NCBI RefSeq assembly: GCF_013347965.1
Contig: NZ_CP048810.1
Coordinates: 6,633,501-6,697,500 of the forward strand
Reading direction: 5' to 3'
Source of the DNA: Pseudomonas bijieensis
Lineage (GTDB): Bacteria; Pseudomonadota; Gammaproteobacteria; Pseudomonadales; Pseudomonadaceae
Length of the DNA: 64,000 nt
A model generated the notes under the pieces. The model saw only the letters and a program-made list of their open reading frames with translations, ran no database searches and was not told the DNA's origin. Of this stretch, positions 1-9,087 are shown piece after piece; position 1 is the stretch's first letter, and each line of letters begins with the position of its first letter. The position numbers and the translations under genes are program-made.

Positions 1-143
1 AAATTCACGCCGCTGGCGTATTGGCCGATCAGGTCGCGCTCCAGCAACGTCACCGAGCGCCCGCGCTGGCGCAGGAAAAACGCCGAAGCCGACCCCATGA
101 TGCCGCCGCCGATAATCAGTACATCGCTTTTTTCCGGTTTCAT
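1..143 (-). CDS. FAD-dependent D-amino-acid-oxidase-like oxidoreductase (N-terminal part only)
   Basis: Only the first 47 codons are inside the window; the gene runs off the left edge. The start reads MKPEKSDVLIIGGGIMGSA, with the GGGxMG dinucleotide-binding fingerprint of the DAO family. The visible part closely resembles the N-terminus of the beta-type subunit at 12607-13761, including FFLRQRG, LLER and IGQYASGVN, so the two are paralogues. The ATG overlaps the stop of the RidA gene by an ATGA, so the genes are co-transcribed. A DAO-type enzyme releases an imine, which fits a RidA neighbour. The substrate cannot be read from the sequence. Confidence 0.85.
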   Translation of the reverse strand, partial: MKPEKSDVLIIGGGIMGSASAFFLRQRGRSVTLLERDLIGQYASGVN

Positions 144-538
144 GATGTGCTCTCACTGCCCGCCAGCGCTTCGATTTCAATCAAGTACCCATGGTGCAAG
201 GCCGGGACGGGCACCACCGCGCGCGCAGGTCGGTGTTCGCCCAGATAACGGGCGTAGATCCGGTCGAAAGCCGGCCAGTGTTCGATGCCGACGACATAGA
301 CCGTTACTTTCAGCAGGTCGCTGGGACGACGGCCTGCCACGCGGAGAATCGCCATCAGGTTATCCAGGGCGATGGCGGCTTGTACCTCGAACGGTTGGTC
401 GACACTGTGGCTGCCATCGGCGCGTACCGGCAGTTGTCCGGATACGTACAAAACGCCTTGGTGCGAGACCGCCTGGGTGTAATGTCCGCCCGCAGCGGCC
501 GCCTGGGTGGTCTGGATCAACTCGATTTCACCAGCCAT
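140..538 (-). CDS. RidA family enamine/imine deaminase
   Basis: A 132-residue protein of normal RidA (YjgF/YER057c/UK114) length. The family carboxylate-binding arginine is Arg106 in PARAVV and the acidic residue is Glu121 in LIEIEA. The start is the ATG at 538; a longer upstream reading exists but has no RidA homology. It overlaps the preceding aldolase-like gene by 11 bases and the next flavoprotein by 4. RidA enzymes hydrolyse reactive enamines and imines released by PLP enzymes and amino-acid oxidases. It sits between one of each, so a role in clearing the imine of this pathway is a reasonable inference. Confidence 0.88.
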   Translation of the reverse strand: MAGEIELIQTTQAAAAGGHYTQAVSHQGVLYVSGQLPVRADGSHSVDQPFEVQAAIALDNLMAILRVAGRRPSDLLKVTVYVVGIEHWPAFDRIYARYLGEHRPARAVVPVPALHHGYLIEIEALAGSESTS

Positions 539-1664
539 GCAGACGACTCCAGGTGTGCACCGCACCCGAGGCATCGCAGGCGCTGTATTCAGGGAACTGC
601 GCACCCGTGGCGCAGGCGTGATTGGGCAGGATGCGCAGGCGACTGCCGATGGGGAAACGCTCGGTGATAGCGACCTCCCCGGGACTGGAAAGGGTGACGA
701 TGCCGTGTTCCTGGTTGGCGTTGGAGAGCAGGGCGCCCTCGATCCAGTCGCCGGCTTCGCTGCACACTTGTCCATAGCCGAAATCCCGTTGCTGGCGCTG
801 TGTACCCCGGTCCCGGCTCATGGCCATCCAGCCGGCATCGATGATGATCCAGCCTTTGTCCGGCTGATGACCGATGACGGTGGTCAGCACGCTCAGCGCC
901 AATTCATCCGCCCGGCAAACGCCGATGTTGTGCATCACCAGGTCGAAGAACACATAGACGCCAGCGCGCACTTCTGTGACGCCCTCCAGGCTCTGCGCCG
1001 AAAGTGCCGTGGGTGTGGAACCGATGCTGACCTGGGGGCAGGCCAGCCCGGCTGCGCGGATGCGTTGGGCGGCGCTGACGCAGATGTAGCGCTCTTGTTC
1101 GGCCAGGGCTTGTAGCGCTTGGGACGTGTTGAGTTCGTAGCTGGATCCGGCGTGGGTCATGACGCCACAAAGCTGCATGCCGCCTTCACGGAGTCGCCGG
1201 GCGATGTCGACAAGCGCATCGTCTTCGACGCGCACGCCGGAGCGATGGCCATCGCAATCGATCTCGATCCAGACCTCGAAACGTTCGTCGTGCTGCCTGC
1301 CGAAATCGACGATGGCCTGCGTCGCCGCCAGACTGTCGGTCAAGATGCTCAATCGACAGCCCTTGCGCCGGAGTGTCAGGGCCTGGGCCAGTTTGCCGGG
1401 TGCCATGGACACGGCATAAAAGATGTCGTGGATGCCTGCGGCGAAGCAATGCTCTGCCTCCTTGAGGGTGGACACGGTGATTGCGCTGGCGCCTGCCTCG
1501 ATCTGCGCCTGGACCACCGGCAGGCATTTGCTGGTCTTGATGTGCGGGCGCAAACGCACCCCCAAGGCGTCCATGCGGTGTTGCATGCGCTGGATATTGC
1601 GCTGCATTCGCGGCACATCAATGAGCGCGACCGGGGTATCGAGGCAAGCGATTGAGGCTGGCAT
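528..1664 (-). CDS. D-threonine aldolase / D-serine dehydratase family PLP enzyme
   Basis: A 378-residue fold-type III PLP protein (alanine racemase N-terminal barrel plus metal-binding C-terminal domain). The PLP lysine is Lys43 in RPHIKTSK and the family metal ligands are His349 and Cys351 in NHAC. Known relatives cleave or dehydrate beta-hydroxy-D-amino acids such as D-threonine, D-serine and D-3-hydroxyaspartate using PLP and a divalent metal. First gene of a minus-strand operon with RidA and a DAO-like oxidase, divergent from the LysR gene at 1760. The exact substrate is not determinable; D-threonine aldolase and D-serine dehydratase are both possible. Confidence 0.85.
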   Translation of the reverse strand: MPASIACLDTPVALIDVPRMQRNIQRMQHRMDALGVRLRPHIKTSKCLPVVQAQIEAGASAITVSTLKEAEHCFAAGIHDIFYAVSMAPGKLAQALTLRRKGCRLSILTDSLAATQAIVDFGRQHDERFEVWIEIDCDGHRSGVRVEDDALVDIARRLREGGMQLCGVMTHAGSSYELNTSQALQALAEQERYICVSAAQRIRAAGLACPQVSIGSTPTALSAQSLEGVTEVRAGVYVFFDLVMHNIGVCRADELALSVLTTVIGHQPDKGWIIIDAGWMAMSRDRGTQRQQRDFGYGQVCSEAGDWIEGALLSNANQEHGIVTLSSPGEVAITERFPIGSRLRILPNHACATGAQFPEYSACDASGAVHTWSRLHGW

Positions 1665-1741
1665 GAACAGGACTCGGTGGTTGGAGACAGGCTCGACTCT
1701 ACTCAGTCATCGTAAAGTCGTGGTTCAATGTGGCGTCATCA

Positions 1742-1764
1742 ATCATTAAGTTGAACTGAATGAT
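1742..1764. promoter_or_regulatory. Candidate LysR box (ATCATT-N11-AATGAT) over the LysR start codon
   Basis: A perfect 6-bp inverted repeat with exactly 11 bases between arms matches the classical T-N11-A pattern of LysR-type operators. It lies in the 95-bp divergent intergenic region and covers the ATG at 1760, which would suit negative autoregulation. Seen in sequence; function inferred. Confidence 0.4.
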
Positions 1765-2644
1765 CAGCCTCGAAGACCTGCGTATGGCCGTGACCCTGGC
1801 GCGTTCTGAATCCCTGAGCGCTGCCGCCAGGGCGCTCAATGTCTCGCCGCCCGCACTGTCCATGCGCTTGCGCAAACTGGAGACGCTGCTCGGCCTGACC
1901 CTGGCCAATCGCGATGCCCGGCGCCTGAGCCTGACCGCCGATGGTGAGCGCTTTTCCCGGCAGAGTGCGCTGTTGCTGGATCAATTGGAGGCGCTGCCCG
2001 AGTCGTTCAAACAGCAGGATGATCGGCTGGTCGGCACCCTCAGGCTGGCGGCGCCGTTTGGGTATGGACGACAACACATCGCGCCACTATTGGCTCGTTT
2101 TGCCAGGTTGCATCCGCAGCTGTGCCTGCATCTGGATCTGCGGGAAACGCCCTGGCCCGACCGTCATGACAGCGACGCGGTGATTCACATCGGCACCCTC
2201 AGCGACAGCCTCTGGGTTGCCCGGCCTCTTACGCAGAACGATCGGTGGTTGTGTGCGAGTCCTGCGTACTTGGAGCAGCACGGCACGCCTTTATCGCCTG
2301 AGCAACTCGCCGAACACCGCTGCATTTGCATTCGTGAGAACGATGAAGATGTCACGCTGTGGCACTTGCGCAACGAGCACGGGCGCAAGACCCTGCGGAT
2401 CAAACCGGCTTTATTGAGCAACGACGGCAGCGTGGCCCGGCGCTGGGCGGAGCAAGGCCTGGGTTTGGTCCTGCGTTCGCAGTGGGACGTCAGTAAAGCC
2501 ATCGCCGACGGTCGCCTGGTGCGGGTGCTCGCCGATTGGCAATTCGACAGCGCCCCGATCAACCTGCTGGTGCCCTCGCGCAAACTGCGCAGCGCGCGGG
2601 TACAGGCATTGGTGAGCTTTCTTGAGGCTGAGTTGAAAGCTTGA
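1760..2644 (+). CDS. LysR family transcriptional regulator
   Basis: A 294-residue protein with an N-terminal winged helix-turn-helix (about residues 1-60, including SLSAAARALNVSPPALSMRL) and the LysR effector-binding domain after it. Length is normal. It is divergent from the D-threonine-aldolase/RidA/oxidase operon and probably controls it, as LysR regulators usually act on the neighbouring divergent genes. A T-N11-A inverted repeat overlaps its own start codon. The effector is unknown; an amino acid or derivative handled by the divergent operon is the simplest guess. Confidence 0.92.
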   Translation: MISLEDLRMAVTLARSESLSAAARALNVSPPALSMRLRKLETLLGLTLANRDARRLSLTADGERFSRQSALLLDQLEALPESFKQQDDRLVGTLRLAAPFGYGRQHIAPLLARFARLHPQLCLHLDLRETPWPDRHDSDAVIHIGTLSDSLWVARPLTQNDRWLCASPAYLEQHGTPLSPEQLAEHRCICIRENDEDVTLWHLRNEHGRKTLRIKPALLSNDGSVARRWAEQGLGLVLRSQWDVSKAIADGRLVRVLADWQFDSAPINLLVPSRKLRSARVQALVSFLEAELKA

Positions 2645-2668
2645 ATAAAGGGCTCTTGTCTTAGACCC

Positions 2669-3180
2669 GCCGCTATCGCGAGCAGGCTCGCTCCCACAGG
2701 GGATTTGTGGTGGATACCAGTCTTGCGGACCAACCCAAGACTAATGTGGGAGCGGGCTTGCTCGCGAATACAGCAGCACATTCAACATCACTGCAAGCTG
2801 TCCCGTCGCCATCGCGAGCAGGCTCGCTCCCACAGGGGATTTGTGGTGGATACCGGTCTTGCGGACCAACCCAAGACTAATGTGGGAGCGGGCTTGCTCG
2901 CGAATACAGCGGCACATTCAACATCACTGCAAGCTGTCCCGCCGCTATCGCGAGCAGGCTCGCTCCCACAGGGGATTTGTGGTGGATACCGGTCTTGCGG
3001 ACCAACCCAAGACTAATGTGGGAGCGGGCTTGCTCGCGAATACAGCAGCACATTCAACATCACTGCAAGCTGTCCCGCCGCTATCGCGAGCAGGCTCGCT
3101 CCCACAATGGATCTGTGGCGAACACCAATCATGCGACTGCCCAAGATCCCCTGTGGGAGCGAGCCTGCTCGCGATGGCGG
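2669..3180. repeat. Tandem REPIN array A, 136-bp period
   Basis: Four REP doublets lie in tandem. The segment beginning ATCGCGAGCAGGCTCGCTCC occurs at 2675, 2811, 2947 and 3083, exactly 136 bp apart. Each unit holds one REP (..GAGCAGGCTCGCTCCCACA) and an inverted partner (TGTGGGAGCGGGCTTGCTCGCG). The first three units are nearly identical; the fourth has a diverged spacer. Translated ORFs through the array repeat the same peptide and are artefacts. Confidence 0.93.
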
Positions 3181-3506
3181 CAGCCCATTCACCCGGGATG
3201 CTGAAGCTGCTGCGCCAAGCGTAGATTCTGCCGCAAACGACCCTTTGCAGACCCGTTTGGCGCACCATAACTGCCCGCAAGACCACGGAAACACGGGCGC
3301 AGCGCCCACGCCTGGAGCATCCCGCAAAGTCTGCTGAGCGAGCCCTGCAAAACGGTGGTTTGTACCAAGCGGCCGGTATTTTTAACGATTTATCCACGGT
3401 CTCATGGTGTTGTAATGAAAACGTGATGCAGCGTTGCAGCGAAGCTTCACGAACAGCATCAATGTTTGCCTCGGCATGTCTTCAACAACAATCCAGGACC
3501 GCACTC
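3181..3506. other. Intergenic leader before the catabolic operon, no gene seen
   Basis: About 325 bases between the REPIN array and the first operon gene. No coding pattern, convincing RNA hairpin or sigma-54 promoter was found. It must contain the promoter for the operon starting at 3507, but I cannot place the -35/-10 elements with confidence. Confidence 0.5.
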
Positions 3507-4175
3507 ATGAGCTTTCTTCGACCCAAGTACATCACCTTCGACTGCTACGGCACGTTGACCAATTTCCAGATGGGCAGCATGACCCGCGAGCTGTTCGCCG
3601 ACCGTGTCGATGCCGGGCAGATGGACCAGTTCGTCAAGGATTTCTCCGCTTATCGCCTGGACCAGGTGATGGGTGAATGGCGGCCCTATGATGAAATCAT
3701 CAAGACCTCTCTGATGCGGGTCTGCAAGCGTTGGGGCGTCGAGTATCGTGGCGAAGGCCAGCTCTATTACGACGCCGTTCCAACCTGGGGCCCCCACGCC
3801 GATGTACCGGCGGGCCTGTCGAAAATCGCCGACAAGATCCCCCTGGTGATTTTTTCCAACGCGATGGACGAGCAGATCATGTCCAACGTCGACAAGCTCG
3901 GCGCGCCTTTCCATAAAGTCTTCACCGCCCAGCAGGCCCAGGTCTACAAGCCGCGCCTGGCCGCCTTTGAATTCATGCTCGATAACCTCGGCTGCGGGCC
4001 GGAGGATGTTCTGCATGTGTCGTCGAGCTTCCGCTACGACCTGATGTCGGCCCACGACATGAAGATCAAGCACAAAGCTTTTGTGGCCCGTGGTCACGAA
4101 CAACCGGCCAATGCCGTGTATGGCTACCACCAGATCCCGGACATCGGCGGGTTGGCCGCGCTGGTCGGGCTCTGA
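3507..4175 (+). CDS. Haloacid dehalogenase type II-like hydrolase (HAD superfamily)
   Basis: A 222-residue HAD protein. Motif I is FDCYGT with nucleophile Asp12, as in (S)-2-haloacid dehalogenases; Ser117-Asn118 lie in IFSNAM, Lys148 in VYKPR and the late acidic motif at Asp178. The ATG at 3507 places motif I at the usual distance from the N-terminus. It leads an operon with a flavin oxidase, ABC importer and dehydrogenase. Type II members hydrolyse 2-haloacids, but in amine-catabolic operons like this the real substrate is often unknown, so dehalogenation is not assured. Confidence 0.85.
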   Translation: MSFLRPKYITFDCYGTLTNFQMGSMTRELFADRVDAGQMDQFVKDFSAYRLDQVMGEWRPYDEIIKTSLMRVCKRWGVEYRGEGQLYYDAVPTWGPHADVPAGLSKIADKIPLVIFSNAMDEQIMSNVDKLGAPFHKVFTAQQAQVYKPRLAAFEFMLDNLGCGPEDVLHVSSSFRYDLMSAHDMKIKHKAFVARGHEQPANAVYGYHQIPDIGGLAALVGL

Positions 4176-4210
4176 GTCGAGCGCACTCTTCAAGGCGAAA
4201 GGGGTTAGAC

Positions 4211-5485
4211 ATGGGCAGTGAGTCCTATTGGCTCGACACCGCACCGGCGTTCACCGGTGCCCAGCTCGGCGGATTGCCCGGGCAGGTCGATGTCGCCATC
4301 GTCGGTGGCGGCTTCACCGGGTTGGCCGCGGCGCGGGCCCTGGCCTTGAAGGGGGCCAGCGTGGCGGTGCTGGAAGCGGGCAGGGTGATTGGCGAGGCGT
4401 CAGGGCGCAACGGCGGGCATTGCAGTACCGGCGTGGCCCAGGATTACGCGGCGCTCACCGCCAGCCTCGGCGCCGACAAGGCACGGGCGTATTACCAGGC
4501 CTATGAAAGTGCCGTGCAGAGCGTGGTCTCGCTGGTGGAGCAGGAGGGGATTGCCTGCGACCTCAAGCGTAACGGCAAGCTCAAGCTGGCCGCCAAGCCG
4601 ATGCACTACGAAGGGTTGGCGCGCACCTGTGAATTGATCCGCAAGGAAGTCGATGCCGAGGTCGAGTTACTGTCGGCCCAGGAGACGCGGGCGGAAGTCA
4701 ATTCGGCGCAGTTTCACGGTGGCCTGTTGCAGCGCAACGGTGTGCAGATGCACATCGGGCGTTTCGGTGTAGGCCTGGCCGAAGCCGCTGCCCGTCACGG
4801 TGCGTTGATTTTCCAAGGGGTGGCGGTGCAGGACTGGAAGGCCAGTGCCGGCGGTTATCGAGTCAACACCAGCAAGGGCACGTTGCAGGCCTCGCAGATC
4901 CTGTTGGCGACAGGCGCCTGTCAGCAGGGCGGCCTGGGTTGGTACCGGCGGCGGATCGTACCGGTGGGCAGTTTCGTGGTCGCCACCGAGGTGTTGCCTC
5001 AGGCGCTGATCGACAGCTTGCTGCCGGCGCGGCGCTCTTATGTCACCAGCCGGATGATCGGTAACTACTTTCGCCTGACCCCGGACAATCGCCTGCTGTT
5101 TGGCGGCCGCGCGCGGTTTGCCATGTCCGACAGCGTTTCCGACGCCAAGAGCGGCAAGGTGCTGCAAGCGGCGATGGTGCAGATGTTCCCGCAGTTGGCG
5201 AACACCCGGATCGACTATTGCTGGGGCGGTCTGGTGGACATGACGTCCGATCGCCTGCCCCGGGCCGGCCAGCATGGCGGGGTTTATCACTCCATGGGCT
5301 ACAGCGGTCATGGTGTGCAGATGTCGGTGCACATGGGGCAGGTCATGGCCGAGGTCATGGCCGGCAAGGTCGAGGCCAACCCTTGGCGTGAGCTCGACTG
5401 GCCGGCCATCCCCGGGCACTTCGGCAAGCCCTGGTTCCTGCCGCTGGTAGGCGCGTATTACCGCCTGCAGGACTACCTGCACTGA
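4211..5485 (+). CDS. FAD-dependent amine/amino-acid oxidase (DAO family)
   Basis: A 424-residue flavoprotein with the FAD motif VAIVGGGFTGLAAARAL (about residues 28-44), the SGRNGGHCS flavin-attachment-region motif near 64-72, and a C-terminal YSGHGVQ motif typical of gamma-glutamylputrescine oxidase and related DAO enzymes. It probably oxidises a secondary or primary amine with FAD, releasing aldehyde or keto acid. It starts 35 bases after the HAD gene and is followed by the ABC binding protein. It is distinct from the beta subunit at 12607, so the operon holds two DAO-type flavoproteins. Confidence 0.87.
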   Translation: MGSESYWLDTAPAFTGAQLGGLPGQVDVAIVGGGFTGLAAARALALKGASVAVLEAGRVIGEASGRNGGHCSTGVAQDYAALTASLGADKARAYYQAYESAVQSVVSLVEQEGIACDLKRNGKLKLAAKPMHYEGLARTCELIRKEVDAEVELLSAQETRAEVNSAQFHGGLLQRNGVQMHIGRFGVGLAEAAARHGALIFQGVAVQDWKASAGGYRVNTSKGTLQASQILLATGACQQGGLGWYRRRIVPVGSFVVATEVLPQALIDSLLPARRSYVTSRMIGNYFRLTPDNRLLFGGRARFAMSDSVSDAKSGKVLQAAMVQMFPQLANTRIDYCWGGLVDMTSDRLPRAGQHGGVYHSMGYSGHGVQMSVHMGQVMAEVMAGKVEANPWRELDWPAIPGHFGKPWFLPLVGAYYRLQDYLH

Positions 5486-5570
5486 GTTGCAGGGTGTTGT
5501 TTGGCGTTTCAACACATTGCGTCAATCGTGCGCAATCGAGCCCTATCATTTTCCGAAAGGTAGAACTGAC

Positions 5571-7214
5571 ATGAGTGACAATAAAAACGGCATCAAAGAC
5601 CAGTTGATCACCGGTACAGAAAGTCTGCGTGTTTTCGAAGGGCTCAATCGCGGCATGTCACGTCGGCATGCCTTGCAAATGCTCGGGCTGGCGGGCGTGG
5701 CCGCAGCCGGTGCCGGCAGTCTGTTCGGCGCTGCCGGCAAGCTGCTGGCCGATGAACAGGCAAACCCCGGCAAAGGCAAGCCCGGCGGGCGTATCCGCGT
5801 GGCGGGTATCTCCAGTTCCACCGCCGATACCCTGGACCCGGCCAAAGGCTCATCGTCCACGGACTACGTGCGCCACTACATGTTCTACAACGGCTTGACG
5901 CGTTTCGACAGCCACATGGTGCCGCAACTGGAACTGGCCGAGCGCATCGACACCAGCGACGCCACGCTCTGGGTGATTACCCTGCGCAAGGAAGTGACCT
6001 TCCACAACGGCAAGGGCCTCACCGCCGCCGACGTGGTGTTTTCCCTGCTGCGCCACAAGGACCCGATCACCGGTTCCAAGGTCCTGCCGCTGGCCGAGCA
6101 GTTTGCCGAGGTCAAGGCCAACGGTACCCATGAAGTGCAGATACGCCTGAGCGGGCCGAATGCCGAGTTGCCTTCGATCCTGGCCATTTCCCATCTGCTT
6201 ATCGTCCCCGAGGGCACCAGCGATTTCAGCCAGGGCATCGGCACCGGTCCGTTCAAGGTCAAGGAATTCAAGCCCGGGGTACGTTCGATTGGTGCGCGCA
6301 ATACCAACTACTGGAAGCCTGGCCTGCCGTACCTGGACGAGATCGAATTCATCGGTATCGGTGACGAGCCATCGCGGGTCAACGCATTGCTGTCGGGCGA
6401 TGTGCAGATCATCAACGAGGTCAACCCGCGCTCGACCACGCGCATCAAGGACAGCACCACCCATCGCGTGGTGGATTCGCCATCGGGCAACTACACCGAC
6501 CTGATCATTCGCCAGGACCAGATGCCTGGCCAGAGCCCGGAGTTCACCGAGGCCATGAAGCTGCTGCTGGACCGGGAACAGGTCAAGTCGGCGATCTTCC
6601 GGGGTTTCGCCAGGGTCGGCAACGACCACCCGATCGCCCCCGGCGCACGCTTCTACAATGCCGATCTGCCGCAGCGGACCTACGATCCGGAAAAGGCCCG
6701 TTTCCTGTTGAAGAAGGCCGGCATGGAAAGCATCAGCATGCCGGTGATGTGCTCGCCGGCCGCCACCGGCTCGGTCGACGTTGCCGTGTTGCTGCAGCAA
6801 TCGGCCAAGGAGGCCGGGCTCAAGCTCAACGTCAACCGCCTGCCCAGCGATGGCTACTGGTCCAACCACTGGGCCAAGCACCCGCTGAGCTTCGGCAACA
6901 TCAACCCGCGGCCCAACGCCGACATGCTGTTCTCGCAGTTCTTCCAATCCACGGCGCCATGGAACGAATCCGGCTGGAAAAACGAACAGTTCGACCAGTT
7001 GCTGATACAGGCCCGGGGTGAAACCGACGAGGCCAAGCGCGGCAAGATGTACGCGGACATGCAGACCCTGGTGCATGAGCACAGCGGCATCGGCATCCCG
7101 GTGTTCATCAGCAACATCGATGGCGTCGACCAGCGTGTCAAAGGTTATGGCACCAACCCGCTGGGCGGTTTCATGGGCTATATGTTCGCTGAGCAAGTCT
7201 GGCTTGACGCGTGA
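5571..7214 (+). CDS. ABC transporter substrate-binding protein, family 5 (dipeptide/opine type), Tat-exported
   Basis: A 547-residue periplasmic binding protein of the DppA/OppA class. A twin-arginine motif SRRHAL (Arg31-Arg32) is followed by an alanine-rich hydrophobic stretch ending near residue 60, so Tat export is likely. The start is the ATG at 5571, after the AAGG at 5558-5561; an upstream in-frame reading would bury the signal. It is followed by two permeases and a fused ATPase, forming a complete importer. Family 5 proteins bind peptides, opines, nickel or glycosides. The adjacent opine-oxidase-like subunits favour an opine or N-substituted amino acid. Confidence 0.9.
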   Translation: MSDNKNGIKDQLITGTESLRVFEGLNRGMSRRHALQMLGLAGVAAAGAGSLFGAAGKLLADEQANPGKGKPGGRIRVAGISSSTADTLDPAKGSSSTDYVRHYMFYNGLTRFDSHMVPQLELAERIDTSDATLWVITLRKEVTFHNGKGLTAADVVFSLLRHKDPITGSKVLPLAEQFAEVKANGTHEVQIRLSGPNAELPSILAISHLLIVPEGTSDFSQGIGTGPFKVKEFKPGVRSIGARNTNYWKPGLPYLDEIEFIGIGDEPSRVNALLSGDVQIINEVNPRSTTRIKDSTTHRVVDSPSGNYTDLIIRQDQMPGQSPEFTEAMKLLLDREQVKSAIFRGFARVGNDHPIAPGARFYNADLPQRTYDPEKARFLLKKAGMESISMPVMCSPAATGSVDVAVLLQQSAKEAGLKLNVNRLPSDGYWSNHWAKHPLSFGNINPRPNADMLFSQFFQSTAPWNESGWKNEQFDQLLIQARGETDEAKRGKMYADMQTLVHEHSGIGIPVFISNIDGVDQRVKGYGTNPLGGFMGYMFAEQVWLDA

Positions 7215-7257
7215 TGAGCGCGCTCTTGCGACGTGACATGGCACAAGGGGTAGGGTG

Positions 7258-8214
7258 ATGAATAGCAACACACTGTGGTTGATCGGCCGACGCCTGGGCG
7301 CGGCGATCGTGACCCTGTTGATCGTCTCGATGGTGGTGTTCGCCATCACGGCGGTGTTGCCGGGCGACGCGGCGCAACAGTCCCTTGGACAGTTCGCCAC
7401 GCCTGAGCAAGTGGCGGCCCTGCGGGTGAAGATGGGCCTGGACCAACCGGGTGTGTTGCGCTACCTGCACTGGTTGACCAGCCTGCTCAGCGGCGACCTG
7501 GGCGTGTCGGTCTCCAATGCTGTCCCGGTCACCGAGCTGATGGCGGGCAGGGTGCCCAGCACGCTGATGCTGGCGGCCGCCACGGCGCTGGTATCGGTGC
7601 CGCTGGCCCTGATCCTGGGCATCGGTTCGGCGATGGGGCGAGGTGGACGCATCGACGGCTTCATGAGTTTCTTTACCCTGATGATGGTGGCCGTGCCGGA
7701 ATTTCTGGTCGCCACCCTGGCAGTGCTGATCTTCGCGGTGAACCTGGGCTGGCTTTCCGCGCTGTCCTATTCCAGTGAGATCACCTCGCCGCTGCAATTC
7801 ATGCGCACCTATGCCTTGCCGGTCATGACGCTGTGCTGCGTGATCGTCGCGCAAATGGCGCGCATGACCCGGGCGGCAGTGATCGATCAACTGGACAGTC
7901 CTTACGTGGAAATGGCCCGTCTCAAAGGCGTGAGTCCGGTACGGGTGGTGCTGCGCCACGCCTTGCCCAACGCCATCGGGCCGATCGCCAACGCCATCGC
8001 CTTGAGCCTCTCCTACCTGCTGGGCGGGGTGGTGATCGTCGAGACGATTTTCAACTATCCCGGTATCGCCAGCCTGATGGTCGACGCCGTGACGAACCGC
8101 GACATGGCGCTGGTCCAGGCCTGCACCATGCTGTTTTGCACGGCGTACCTGACGTTGGTGCTGATTGCCGATCTGTGCGCGATCCTTTCCAACCCGAGGC
8201 TGAGAAACCAATGA
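7258..8214 (+). CDS. ABC transporter permease, DppB type
   Basis: An inner-membrane permease of about 318 residues with six predicted hydrophobic segments and a BPD_transp_1 core. The cytoplasmic EAA-like loop contains MARLKGVSPVRVVLRHALPN, which contacts the ATPase. GTG at 7255 and ATG at 7258 are both possible starts; I prefer the ATG. Its stop overlaps the next permease start by an ATGA, showing translational coupling. It forms the importer with the upstream binding protein, the DppC-type permease and the fused ATPase. Confidence 0.92.
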   Translation: MNSNTLWLIGRRLGAAIVTLLIVSMVVFAITAVLPGDAAQQSLGQFATPEQVAALRVKMGLDQPGVLRYLHWLTSLLSGDLGVSVSNAVPVTELMAGRVPSTLMLAAATALVSVPLALILGIGSAMGRGGRIDGFMSFFTLMMVAVPEFLVATLAVLIFAVNLGWLSALSYSSEITSPLQFMRTYALPVMTLCCVIVAQMARMTRAAVIDQLDSPYVEMARLKGVSPVRVVLRHALPNAIGPIANAIALSLSYLLGGVVIVETIFNYPGIASLMVDAVTNRDMALVQACTMLFCTAYLTLVLIADLCAILSNPRLRNQ

Positions 8215-9086
8215 ACAATCCCATTGTGAAACCCCCGACCGCGGCGGTCGCTCTGGCGTTGGGCAAAGATGCTCACGGCTCGTCCTGGCTTGGACTGGTC
8301 GGCGCCGCACTGTGTGCAACCTGGTTGCTGGTGGCGATCTTCGGCCCGTGGCTGGCACCGCACCCGGTGGGCGAAGTGGTCTCCGACACGGTTTTCGGCA
8401 GCCTCAGCTCCGCTTATCCGCTGGGCACCGATTACCTGGGCCGCGACATGCTCAGTCGGATTCTGGTCGGCGCACAGTTCACCGTGGGCCTGGCATTGAT
8501 AGCCGCAGTGTTGTCCAGTGGGCTTGGGACCAGCTGCGCATTGCTGTCGGTGGTTTCACCGAAATGGCTGGACGAGCTGATCAGTCGCCTGATGGACGCC
8601 TTCATTTCGATCCCGAGCAAGATGCTGGCGTTGATCATGGTCTCGGCGTTCGGTTCGTCGGTGACGTTGCTGGTGTGTACGGCCGTGCTGAGTTACACGC
8701 CGGGCGCGTTCCGGATTGCGCGCAGCATGGCGGTGAACATCGAGGCCCTGGAATACGTGCAAGTGGCCCGCACCCGGGGCGAACGGCGGCTGTACATCGC
8801 TTGCGTGGAAATTTTGCCGAACATGCTCAACCCGGTGCTGGCTGACCTGGGCCTGCGTTTTGGCTTCATCGTATTGCTGCTCAGCGGCATGAGCTTCCTC
8901 GGCCTCGGTGTGCAACCGCCGGACGCCGACCTGGGTTCGCTGGTGCGGGAAAACATCGGCGGCCTCAACCAGGGCGCGCCGGCCATCGTGATTCCGGCCC
9001 TGGCCATCGGCACCCTGACCATCGGCGTCAATCTGTTTATCGACCGCCTGTCTTCACGGCGCAGTCGACGTACGGGAGGCCATTGA
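8211..9086 (+). CDS. ABC transporter permease, DppC type
   Basis: A 291-residue second permease of the peptide-type importer. The N-terminus has the short OppC_N-like segment (WLGLVGAALCATWLLVAIFG), then the YPLGTDYLGRDMLSRIL motif characteristic of DppC/OppC. The EAA-type loop is VQVARTRGERRLYIACVEIL. The ATG at 8211 overlaps the previous stop. One base separates its stop from the ATPase start. The longer in-frame reading back to 7833 runs antiparallel to DppB homology and is not real. Confidence 0.92.
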   Translation: MNNPIVKPPTAAVALALGKDAHGSSWLGLVGAALCATWLLVAIFGPWLAPHPVGEVVSDTVFGSLSSAYPLGTDYLGRDMLSRILVGAQFTVGLALIAAVLSSGLGTSCALLSVVSPKWLDELISRLMDAFISIPSKMLALIMVSAFGSSVTLLVCTAVLSYTPGAFRIARSMAVNIEALEYVQVARTRGERRLYIACVEILPNMLNPVLADLGLRFGFIVLLLSGMSFLGLGVQPPDADLGSLVRENIGGLNQGAPAIVIPALAIGTLTIGVNLFIDRLSSRRSRRTGGH

Positions 9087-9087
9087 G

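Noticed and set aside
2669..3180. CRISPR array
   Set aside because: Repeat plus spacer is 136 bp with identical spacers and palindromic REP arms; there are no cas genes.
2705..3224. Open frames with repeated peptide across 2.7-3.2 kb
   Set aside because: They are translations of the tandem REPIN array; the peptide repeats with the DNA period and has no start context or homology.
3240..3270. Sigma-54 promoter before the HAD gene
   Set aside because: TTGGCGCACC...CTGCC has the wrong spacing between the GG and GC elements (12 bases instead of 10).
5850..7400. Long antisense frame (516 codons) opposite the binding protein and similar frames opposite 49.8-51.0 and 55.2-57.0 kb
   Set aside because: Shadow frames from GC-rich third positions; the opposite strand carries clear family motifs.
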